NCBI GenBank assembly: GCA_903845125.1
Contig: CAIMWS010000030.1
Coordinates: 1 to 38,539, forward strand
Origin: an uncultured Verrucomicrobiota bacterium
GTDB taxonomy: Bacteria; Verrucomicrobiota; Verrucomicrobiia; Limisphaerales; UBA1319
Length of the DNA stretch: 38,539 nt
Direction: 5' to 3'
Shown here: positions 1 to 7,419 of the stretch, piece after piece
Layout: every line of letters begins with the position of its first letter
How positions within the stretch are numbered: the first letter of the stretch is position 1
Program-made: the position numbers and the translations under genes
The notes under the pieces: generated by a model
Seen by the model: only the letters and a program-made list of their open reading frames with translations
What the model was told of the DNA's origin: nothing
Database searches by the model: none

Positions 1-33
1 ACGCTCCTTTAGAACTGATTTTCCAGCGCACTC

Positions 34-84
34 TCACAGTTCCTTGAACAACTGGTCATGGTTGACTGGATCGCCGGGTGACAT
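34..84 (-). pseudogene. Possible N-terminal remnant of a PD-(D/E)XK (Rpn-like) nuclease gene
   Basis: A 16-codon ATG-initiated frame reads through the motif NHDQLFKEL and then hits TGA. The phrase '(H/Y)DxLFKELL' near the N-terminus is a hallmark of Rpn/DUF4351-type recombination-promoting nuclease-like proteins, where it is followed by a Phe-rich 'FFxEFLxLF' helix. That helix is not visible in any frame of the remaining 33 bases to the window edge, so this would be a truncated or frameshifted relic lying downstream of the histidine kinase gene. No ribosome binding site is seen. The match is short and could be chance. Confidence 0.2.
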
Positions 85-198
85 AAAGGCCAGTATAGGA
101 ATCGGGTGGGAAGGTGAAAGCCTATAATAGCGGACCGAATCCCGCCGCTTCAAAACTCTGGACCACCCAACGCGGCCACCGGCCACCAACCGCTCAAG

Positions 199-2550
199 TC
201 ACAAGGTTTCCCCGGGTGCGGCGCCATCCAGGACCTGGCGCAGCAGGACCAGCAATTGGGCGGCAGTGTACGGCTTGGAGATAAAGCCATTGATATACAA
301 ATCCTTGGACTCGGCTTCCTGCTTGTGGGTCATCATGCCACTGGTGCCGATGATGCGCAATTGGGGATTGATCTTGCGCAAGGCGCGGATGGTGGCAACG
401 CCGTCCATGAAGGGCATCATCATGTCGGTGAGCACCGCATCGATCGGTTGCGCGGATTGCACATAAATAGCGAGCGCTTCCGTGCCGTCCATGGCGGCGA
501 TCACGCGGTAGCCATTGGTTTGCAGAATTTTGCGGGTGACGTTCAGCACGGATTGCTCATCTTCAACGACGAGGATGGTTTCATCGCGGCCCTGCGGCGC
601 CACGGCGGTCACTTTTGGCTGTTCGGGCTCAAAGGCCGCCTGCACCGCCGGCAGGTAAACCTTGAATTGGGAGCCTCGGCCCTCCTCGCTGTAAACGTGG
701 ATGAACCCGTTATGGCTCTTGATGATGCCCAGCGCTGTGGAGAGCCCCAACCCGGTGCCCTTGATGCCCTTGGTGGTAAAAAACGGCTCGAACAGGCGCT
801 CCTGTACCCGGGCAGACATCCCCCGGCCGGTATCGGCCACGGTGATCACCACGTAGGGACCAGCCTTGGAGGCGGTGTTCATCTGGGCATAGGTTTCGTC
901 CAAATCCACATTTTCGACCGACAATTGGAGCAGGCCGCCTTCCGGCATGGCGTCGCGGGCGTTGATGCACAGATTCAGCAGCACCTGGTGCAGTTGCGTG
1001 GAGTCGCCATTTACAGCCCACAGATCGACCGGGTAATCCAAGCCCACCCGGATCGTTTTGGGGAAGGTTTCTTCGGCGATGCGCGCCATTTCCTTGATCA
1101 GGTACTTGGGCTGGAGAAGGATCCGCTCCCCCTCAATGCCCCGGGCGAACGTAAGCAACTGTTTGACGATGTTGGCGCCGCGCTGGGCGCTGTCCTTCAA
1201 GGTGGACAGCATGGCCTGGCTGGATTCGTCATGCGCCAGATCCTGGAGGTATTGGACGGACATGAGGATGGGCGCCAGGACATTGTTCAGGTCGTGCGCC
1301 ACGCCGCCGGCCAGGGTGCCCAGGCTTTCCATGCGCTGGGACCGCAAGAACTGCTTTTCCAGCTCCTTTTGGGCGCTGACATCCGTATTGACCAGCAGGT
1401 AGCGCTTGGGCTGGCCGTGTTCGTCCCGCAGAATGGTCCAACGGCTCTGGGTGTAAAGCTCCCGCTCTTTGCCGTATTTGGTGTTCTGCAGCATCTCTCC
1501 CATCCATTCGCCCTTTTCCCGGACTTTTTCGAGCGCCTCGGCGAGGGTTGGGGAGCCGGGCGGCCAGAGCAGGCGGGTGGCGTCCTGGTCCAGGATTTCT
1601 TCGGCCTTCCAGCCGTATAACGCCTCGGCCCGCTGGTTCCAGAAAACCACGCGGCAGGAGCTGTCCAGGACCACAATGGCATCGTGGACCTGGTCCAGAA
1701 GGGCGGCCTGCTCGTGCAGCCGGGCGGCATCGCGGCGGGCGGCGGTGAGGTCGCTCATCATGGCCACGACCATCTCCACCCGGCCCTGCTGGTTGCGCAG
1801 GCTGTAGAATTGGTGCGAAATCCAGCGGGACCCGCCAGCCGCTGCCACCTCCATTTCGGGGATGTTGAGTTCGACGCCCACGGAAAACAATTTTTGGATG
1901 GCCGCCGTGTGCGTCGTTAAATGCGGGAATAATGCGGGCGGGGTGGCCTCGTTGCGCTGCGGCCAGAGCTGTCCGGGATACAAAGCGGACCAGATTTCCT
2001 GCCAGGCCTGATTCTGGTAAAGAACCTTGCCTCCCGGCTCATGCAGGGAGATGCCCACCGGCGAATATTCAATGATCGCGCGGTTGAGCCGCTCGCTTTG
2101 CTTCAAGGCCTGCTCCGATTTAACGTGTTCGCGCCGGATGACCGTTTCCTTCAATTCGCGTTCGATGGCGGCCAGCAGCCGGGCGTAGTGCCCCTTGATC
2201 AGGCAGTCCTGGGCCCCGGCCTTCATGGCGGCCACCGCCGCTTCTTCCCCCAATTGGGTGGCCAGAATGATGAACGGCAGATCCGGCCCGCGACGGCGCA
2301 CCCGCTCGAGAGCATCCATGGCATGGAATCCGACGACGGAGAATCCGCACAGCACCAGATCCCACCCGCCGCGGGCCAGCGCGGCCTCGAAGATTTCCGC
2401 CGCCGCCACCCGTTCAATTTCCGGCTCGTAGCCGCCCAGCCGCAATTCCTGCTGCAGCAGGGCACAATCCGCCTCATTTTCCTCGACCAGCAGGATTCTT
2501 AGGATTCTGGCCATGGCGATTGGGGAGCGGAAATCCCGGGCTTGGATCAA
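199..2550 (-). CDS. Hybrid sensor histidine kinase with N-terminal degenerate receiver, two PAS domains and C-terminal receiver
   Basis: This is a cytoplasmic signalling kinase with no membrane segment. Domains in order (783-residue numbering): receiver-like domain about 16-135; PAS about 155-270; PAS about 283-395; HisKA with the phospho-acceptor His419 in GGVAHDLNN; HATPase_c with the N box (NLCINARDAM), the G1 box DTGRGM and the G2 box KGTGLGLS; and a C-terminal receiver about 656-775 with Asp709 in LTDMMMPFMDG and Lys759 in FISKPY. In the first receiver the usual acceptor Asp is Gly69 (LVLCGFSVVGF), so that domain probably cannot be phosphorylated. The longest frame starts with TTG and overlaps the stop of the LysM gene by 4 nt. 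An ATG at 2514 (771 aa) starts exactly at the receiver and is an equally good start; neither has a clear Shine-Dalgarno sequence. It is the last gene of the large minus-strand run. The input signal is unknown. Confidence 0.93.
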   Translation of the reverse strand: MIQARDFRSPIAMARILRILLVEENEADCALLQQELRLGGYEPEIERVAAAEIFEAALARGGWDLVLCGFSVVGFHAMDALERVRRRGPDLPFIILATQLGEEAAVAAMKAGAQDCLIKGHYARLLAAIERELKETVIRREHVKSEQALKQSERLNRAIIEYSPVGISLHEPGGKVLYQNQAWQEIWSALYPGQLWPQRNEATPPALFPHLTTHTAAIQKLFSVGVELNIPEMEVAAAGGSRWISHQFYSLRNQQGRVEMVVAMMSDLTAARRDAARLHEQAALLDQVHDAIVVLDSSCRVVFWNQRAEALYGWKAEEILDQDATRLLWPPGSPTLAEALEKVREKGEWMGEMLQNTKYGKERELYTQSRWTILRDEHGQPKRYLLVNTDVSAQKELEKQFLRSQRMESLGTLAGGVAHDLNNVLAPILMSVQYLQDLAHDESSQAMLSTLKDSAQRGANIVKQLLTFARGIEGERILLQPKYLIKEMARIAEETFPKTIRVGLDYPVDLWAVNGDSTQLHQVLLNLCINARDAMPEGGLLQLSVENVDLDETYAQMNTASKAGPYVVITVADTGRGMSARVQERLFEPFFTTKGIKGTGLGLSTALGIIKSHNGFIHVYSEEGRGSQFKVYLPAVQAAFEPEQPKVTAVAPQGRDETILVVEDEQSVLNVTRKILQTNGYRVIAAMDGTEALAIYVQSAQPIDAVLTDMMMPFMDGVATIRALRKINPQLRIIGTSGMMTHKQEAESKDLYINGFISKPYTAAQLLVLLRQVLDGAAPGETL

Positions 2551-3179
2551 TTGCCGCCGGACTTCCTGGCCGCCGGAATGAAGATTTTCTTGCCGGGTGA
2601 AAGTTTTTCCGGTTTCAGGCCTGGGTTGGCTTTGAGGATTTGATCCACCGTCACTTTGATGCCTTCCTTGGCATAGAGGGCGGAAATCTTGGACAAGTTG
2701 TCCCCCGGCTTGACCTCGTATTCGTAGCCTTCCTCCGCGGCGGGGGCGGGGGCGGCTTTGGGTTTGGACTTGGGGGCCTTGGGCGGCGGATCATGGATCA
2801 CCGGGGGCAGCTTGGCCAACTTCTCCAATTCCCGCAGGATCAGGCGTTTGTCTTCCTCGCGGTTCTTATCCACCTGCTGCACCTGGTCCGCCAGGCGGCG
2901 GAAATCAGCCTGGCTGGCGTAGGCCACCTGGCTTTCCTTTCCGCGCGACACCTCGGAACGGATTTCGCGCAGGTGGTTTTCCAGCTCGTTCAACCGCTTT
3001 TGCAGGCTCACATTCACGCGCTGCAAATCCTCCACATCGGTGTTCAGCCGGCGGATTTCCTCGCGGTAAGTCTCGCGCTCCGCCAGCAATTCCGCGGGTG
3101 TGGCGCCCCGGGCCGACTGGAGCAACGCACCGGCGAGCCAGGGATACAGGATTACCAGAAGACCAAGCTTCGTTCGCAT
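2547..3179 (-). CDS. Exported coiled-coil protein with C-terminal LysM domain
   Basis: A 210-residue protein with a Sec-type signal peptide (hydrophobic residues about 5-22, Ala-rich cleavage region near ARGA), then a charged heptad-rich coiled coil (about 30-125), a Pro/Lys/Ala linker (about 127-150), and a LysM domain at about 152-203 (YEVKPGDNLSKIS...PGKKIFIP). LysM domains bind N-acetylglucosamine polymers, so the protein probably sits in the periplasm and touches peptidoglycan, with the coiled coil mediating oligomerisation. The overall architecture resembles a periplasmic spacer or YbgF-like protein but no TPR is seen. It follows the TPR-like gene after 64 nt and its stop overlaps the possible TTG start of the kinase gene. 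The link with the upstream transport genes is inferred from gene order. Confidence 0.88.
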   Translation of the reverse strand: MRTKLGLLVILYPWLAGALLQSARGATPAELLAERETYREEIRRLNTDVEDLQRVNVSLQKRLNELENHLREIRSEVSRGKESQVAYASQADFRRLADQVQQVDKNREEDKRLILRELEKLAKLPPVIHDPPPKAPKSKPKAAPAPAAEEGYEYEVKPGDNLSKISALYAKEGIKVTVDQILKANPGLKPEKLSPGKKIFIPAARKSGGN

Positions 3180-3243
3180 GACGCGAAATTAGATCGCCCC
3201 GCCCCCCGGTGCAAGCCCGGAGTGCGGCGTTTGCACCCTGGCG

Positions 3244-4767
3244 TCACTTCGGCGCCGGCCCGGTTTTGGGAACTTCCAGAATATTGGTGGTGGCGCCCGG
3301 TGAGTTGGTCATCACCGGGGGGGCATTGGTGGCCGCCGGCAGGCCCAGTTCCGTGCGTAGTTGGGCCTTGAGTTCCGCGGGCATATCGCTTTGCGGACCG
3401 AGGCGCTCGTCCAAGACCTGGCGTTTGATCATCTCGAGGGGCGGCAGGCCGATGCGCACTTCGTTACCCTTGGTGCGCTCAGCGTAGCGGGTCCAAATCT
3501 TGCGGGCCAGCAGCTCGTAGTTCACCGCCTGGTCGGTGACACCCATCGCCAGGTTGTTGAAGAAGTTCACAAACATGCCTTCGAGGAGCAGCTTGGTGCG
3601 GTCCATGGAGGTTTCGCCGGCATCCTCCGCCACCCGGTCCAGGCAGTAGTCATCCAGCGACACCTTGCCCGGCATGGTTTCCGGGCGGCCGGTGAGCAGG
3701 GGCTGATCGGCATATTTTTCACACATGAACTTGAACCACTTGGCGGCCTCGGCCGTGCGGTTGCGGGTGTAAAGGAAATAGACCGCATCCCGCAGGAAAT
3801 TGCGATGGGCGGTCTTGATGTGATCCCGCTGCTCGGGATCCTGCTTCATCATGTCTTCGTAGGCCTGGTTGGCATGGTCCATGATGTCCAGGTTGGGTCC
3901 GAAGACGAACGCCTTGCCGAATTTGACTTCGATCAGCCGGCCCCGGTAGAAGCCCATCTGCATGGATTGATAGATCACCCGGCGCAGGCGGATCAGCTCC
4001 TCGTCCCGGGCCAGTTCCAGGCCGAGGGTGGCCCAGTAGATGGCATGCGCTTCCGGCAGTCGCCAGTCGAATGGCCCGTAACGGTCATCCACCGCCTTCA
4101 TCGTGCGGGGATCGAACCGCAGGCGCTGCCTGAGCTGGTGCACCTGGTTGCTGGCGGCGGGAGTTTTGGGCTCGAGCAGGGCGGCGTAATCGGGCCGGCC
4201 CTGGGGGATGACCTGCGAGACCTGTTCGGCCAGCGCCTCCTTGAAATAGAGGTGGGCGTCGTCCATGTTCTGGCCGATCTTGTGCTGGAAGATCCAGGCC
4301 AGCTCGCGGTAAATGAGGGGATCCTTGGGGTTGTAGCGCAGGCCTTCGTCGCGCAGCAGCTCGAAGGCGCGGCTGACCCAAAGCCAGCGGTCCCGGAAAT
4401 TCTGAAATTTGATCGAGATGTTGTAGGCCATGTTCCAGCCCAGGTGCACCCAGACCATGCCGATGTTCGGCTGGAGCTTGGTGATCCAATCGGACAGTTG
4501 GACCATCTCGAAGTATTTGCCGTCATCCTGCAAATCCACCGCCCGCACCCAGAGCGCGTTGGCGATCAGGCCCCGGAAGCCACCCAGGGCCACCGTGGTG
4601 AACTGCAGCACCGGGGGAACCTTGTTGCCGAACGGATCGTCCCGCCGGAGGATCCCCAGCTCGTTGCGGGCAACCCAGAGGCGGCTTTCCATCATGGCCA
4701 CGCAGGTCAGGCACAGGCCGGCCACGGCGCACAGGATCACCCGGTAATAGCGGCGGTAAAAACTCAT
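3244..4767 (-). CDS. Membrane-anchored TPR-like protein of unknown function in the SPFH/ABC cluster
   Basis: A 507-residue protein with one N-terminal membrane segment (about residues 8-26) followed by a large soluble part. The region about 55-180 is helical and Trp/Tyr-rich with TPR-like spacing (for example WVHLGWNMAYNIS, RELAWIFQHKIG, DDAHLYFKEALAEQV). A second helical section runs to about residue 460 (TRNRTAEAAKWFKFMCEKY). The tail is Pro/Asn/Thr-rich. I do not recognise an enzyme. Its ATG overlaps the stop of the ABC permease gene by 4 nt (ATGA), which implies translational coupling and a shared complex. A role as a periplasmic or cytoplasmic scaffold for that permease is an inference; topology cannot be fixed from one signal-anchor. 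Confidence 0.85.
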   Translation of the reverse strand: MSFYRRYYRVILCAVAGLCLTCVAMMESRLWVARNELGILRRDDPFGNKVPPVLQFTTVALGGFRGLIANALWVRAVDLQDDGKYFEMVQLSDWITKLQPNIGMVWVHLGWNMAYNISIKFQNFRDRWLWVSRAFELLRDEGLRYNPKDPLIYRELAWIFQHKIGQNMDDAHLYFKEALAEQVSQVIPQGRPDYAALLEPKTPAASNQVHQLRQRLRFDPRTMKAVDDRYGPFDWRLPEAHAIYWATLGLELARDEELIRLRRVIYQSMQMGFYRGRLIEVKFGKAFVFGPNLDIMDHANQAYEDMMKQDPEQRDHIKTAHRNFLRDAVYFLYTRNRTAEAAKWFKFMCEKYADQPLLTGRPETMPGKVSLDDYCLDRVAEDAGETSMDRTKLLLEGMFVNFFNNLAMGVTDQAVNYELLARKIWTRYAERTKGNEVRIGLPPLEMIKRQVLDERLGPQSDMPAELKAQLRTELGLPAATNAPPVMTNSPGATTNILEVPKTGPAPK

Positions 4768-6158
4768 TGGCTGCCTTGGGCGGTGGCGAGTTCACGCCGG
4801 GTGAACAGGGTGATGCCGGCCGCGGCGAACAAGCCGCCCAGCCCGAACACAATCTGCAACATGGCCCGGCCCAGCTGGTACCAGGTGATGCTGCGGCCGG
4901 TGCTCAAGTAATCGATCGGCGAGAAATCCTGCACCACGTTGACGGTTTTGAGGGCGGCGGCGAAGAGCGCCACCACCGCCCGGTCGAAGGCACCGGGCGC
5001 ATCAATCCGGCCCGTGTCGTGGTTCACGCCCGTCACCCCGCCTTGTTCAACCACCAGGGAGAGGGTCTTGTGGGACAAGCCCACGAATAAAATGCTCAGC
5101 GCCAGAAACGCCGCCACGGGAAAGGACAGGAAGCTGGCCGCCGCCAAGCCTATGGCCGTCAGCAGGCCGAGCCAGCAGAGGATGATGCCCATGCCGCGGA
5201 TGAAATTCACCCCGAAACCGGCCTCGCGGTAGAGCAGTTCCAAGCCGTCATCCAGCAGGAACAACAGGTCCAGGGCGTTGGGGTTGATGCAGTCGATGCA
5301 AAGGCGGCCGTCCTCGCCGAACAGGTTGGGTGGAATGGCGAACTCCTGGAAGGAATCGGAGGCCAGGCTCAACTGGGTGCGCCAGATCCGCGGCGTTTCG
5401 GGCACGCCCACCTGCCAGAGCGTGGGATAGGTCCGGGGATCCTCCAAGGTCGATTTGTTCGCCTCCACGGTGGTAAATTTGACCCTCACAAACAGGGGCC
5501 GGTCCTTCAGGAACCGGGTCCGGAAGCCCAAGTCCAGCGTCCAGCGCCGGTAATAGCCCTGGCGCACGATCTGGAAGCCGGCCTTGATCTGCTCGCGGAT
5601 CTGGTCCTTTACGAAGCGGAGATCGCTGATCGCCACGGAAGTTTGTTTCAGCCGGTTGCTCACCACTTCCTCCACCATGGGCTCCAAGTCCTGGGGCGGC
5701 TCTTTGATCGATCCCCGGGCCACCAGCACCTCGTTTTTGAGGATCTCCCGCTGCTCCTCCGGCAGGTGCTGCACCCGCCAGGTGAGCAGGGCATAAACCG
5801 CCCCGCCTGCCAGCGCGAGCAGGAACGCATTGATCACCATGATGCCGAGCCATTTGCCCAGCCAGACCTGCCAGCGCGCGATGGGCTTCACGAGGACCAT
5901 CTGCAGCTGGCACTCGGAGATCTCGTTGGCGAGCGTGCCGCAGGCGAGCCAAAGCGTGGAAAAGCCCAGCAGGGTGGTGATGGCGGTGAGCGTGTAGGTG
6001 AGCAGCACCTGGGTGAAGCCCCGGGCCGTGCCGTCGTCCTTGATCAGCAACGGCAGCGCCACCACGCACCCCAGCAGGAGCACTCCCAAGACCAGCACCA
6101 ACCGGTAGCGCAGGGCGGCCTTGACCGTCAGCCAGGTAATGGTGGTTATTTGTTTCAT
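4764..6158 (-). CDS. ABC-2 type transporter permease with large soluble insert
   Basis: A 464-residue inner-membrane permease. TM segments lie at about 14-36, 48-72 and 92-115. A roughly 190-residue soluble, partly beta-rich stretch follows (including the RWTLDLGFRTRF and RLCIDCINPNALDLLFLLDD parts). More TM segments are at about 308-350 and 422-445. The N-terminal half, with LACGTLANEISECQLQMVLVKPIARWQVWLGKW, matches the ABC-2/NosY-like pattern in which a cytoplasmic coupling helix precedes a 'KPI.R..' motif. An upstream in-frame ATG at 6242 would add 28 residues, but those codons overlap the ATPase gene and have no hydrophobic character, so the ATG at 6158, next to the first TM, is chosen. 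The gene follows the ATPase by 43 nt and is coupled to the next gene by a 4-nt overlap. The substrate is unknown. Confidence 0.88.
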   Translation of the reverse strand: MKQITTITWLTVKAALRYRLVLVLGVLLLGCVVALPLLIKDDGTARGFTQVLLTYTLTAITTLLGFSTLWLACGTLANEISECQLQMVLVKPIARWQVWLGKWLGIMVINAFLLALAGGAVYALLTWRVQHLPEEQREILKNEVLVARGSIKEPPQDLEPMVEEVVSNRLKQTSVAISDLRFVKDQIREQIKAGFQIVRQGYYRRWTLDLGFRTRFLKDRPLFVRVKFTTVEANKSTLEDPRTYPTLWQVGVPETPRIWRTQLSLASDSFQEFAIPPNLFGEDGRLCIDCINPNALDLLFLLDDGLELLYREAGFGVNFIRGMGIILCWLGLLTAIGLAAASFLSFPVAAFLALSILFVGLSHKTLSLVVEQGGVTGVNHDTGRIDAPGAFDRAVVALFAAALKTVNVVQDFSPIDYLSTGRSITWYQLGRAMLQIVFGLGGLFAAAGITLFTRRELATAQGSQ

Positions 6159-6201
6159 GCCAGTTTCAGTGCCGGGGCCGGGACCGCCAGATGAACATTC
6201 T

Positions 6202-7401
6202 TCAAATTTTGGGTTTGCCCAGCAAATCGGATAACCGGGCATCGGCCTGGCTCAGATCGGCGGGAGGTTCGGGTTTGGCCGGGGCGGCCGCCGGGACCGG
6301 CTCTGATTTGGTCAGCGCGTCCAGCTTCGAGACATCGACCTGCTCCGCCGGAGGGGTGGTTACCTGCAGGGGGACCATCGGTCCCGTAGAGACTGCCAGG
6401 CGCTCCAGGATTTTGTCCGTATGGGCGTCCGCTTCCGCCTCCCCGGCCAGGTAGGCCGCCACGCGGCTGCCGGAGGTGGCCCCGGAAGTCTCCGCTTCGC
6501 TCTGGCGGGCTCTTTGGACCACGCCCAGGAAATAGCTTTCCAGGTTTTGGGTCGGGACATCCACATGCACCTTGTCGGAGGCCACATCCGCCCGGATCAC
6601 GTCCAATACCTTTTGGAGAGTTTCCCGGTTGAGGGCTGGGGTGGTGATGCGCAGGGAATCCGGGGTGGCGAGCAGGTCCTTTAGCGCGCCCATGGCCTGG
6701 ATCCGGCCGCCATAATAGATCACCACCCGGTCGCAGACATCCTCCACATCCGCCAGCAGGTGGCTGCTTAAAATCACGGTTTTGCCGCGCCGGGCCAGGG
6801 CGACGATCAGATCCTTGACTTCCCGGCAGCCGAGCGGATCCAGGCCGGCGGTGGGCTCGTCCAGAATGACCAGGTCCGGATCGTTGATCAACGCCTGGGC
6901 CAGCCCGATGCGCCGCTGCATGCCTTTGGAGAATTCGCCCACGGTGCGGTGCTGGACCCGCCCCAGGCCCACCATTTCCAGTAACTGCTCGGTCCGCTTC
7001 TGCCGTTCATGACGGGACAGCTCGAAGAGGTTGCCGAAAAAATCGAGCGTTTCGCCCGAATCCAGGTAGCGGTAAAGATACGATTCCTCGGGCAGGTAGC
7101 CGATCCGGGATTTGGTGGCCACGTGCCGTGGGGAACGGCCGAAGATTTCGATGTGCCCCCGCGAGGGGTAAAGCAGGCCCAGCAGCAACTTCACCGTGGT
7201 GGACTTCCCCGAGCCGTTCGGCCCGAGCAACCCGAAAACCTCGCCCCGCCGGACTTCGAAGTCCACGTTGTCCACCGCCCTGGCTTTGGGGCGGCCCCAG
7301 AAATCGGTGAAGGTCTTGGTCAATCCGCGCACCGCCGCCACCACTTCGCCGGTGGTGGTTCCGGTGGTGGAGGGCTGGATTTGGGCCAGGTTGATCGGCA
7401 T
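6202..7401 (-). CDS. ABC transporter ATP-binding protein with C-terminal extension
   Basis: A 399-residue ATPase. The nucleotide-binding domain (about 22-240) has Walker A GPNGSGKST (60-68), the Q-loop region GYLPEES (101-107, Glu rather than Gln as in many ABC-2 export ATPases), the signature FSKGMQRR (157-164), Walker B LVILDEPT (177-184) and the H-loop His214. A roughly 150-residue extension follows, with a helical part and a Pro/Ala-rich tail; it may contact partner proteins. It is the only ABC ATPase in the ten-gene run, so it most likely energises both ABC-2 permeases (4764-6158 and 13401-14363). That pairing is inferred from gene order. It lies 18 nt downstream of the metal ATPase gene. 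Confidence 0.93.
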   Translation of the reverse strand: MPINLAQIQPSTTGTTTGEVVAAVRGLTKTFTDFWGRPKARAVDNVDFEVRRGEVFGLLGPNGSGKSTTVKLLLGLLYPSRGHIEIFGRSPRHVATKSRIGYLPEESYLYRYLDSGETLDFFGNLFELSRHERQKRTEQLLEMVGLGRVQHRTVGEFSKGMQRRIGLAQALINDPDLVILDEPTAGLDPLGCREVKDLIVALARRGKTVILSSHLLADVEDVCDRVVIYYGGRIQAMGALKDLLATPDSLRITTPALNRETLQKVLDVIRADVASDKVHVDVPTQNLESYFLGVVQRARQSEAETSGATSGSRVAAYLAGEAEADAHTDKILERLAVSTGPMVPLQVTTPPAEQVDVSKLDALTKSEPVPAAAPAKPEPPADLSQADARLSDLLGKPKI

Positions 7402-7419
7402 AAGAATGGTTTGGCCGGG

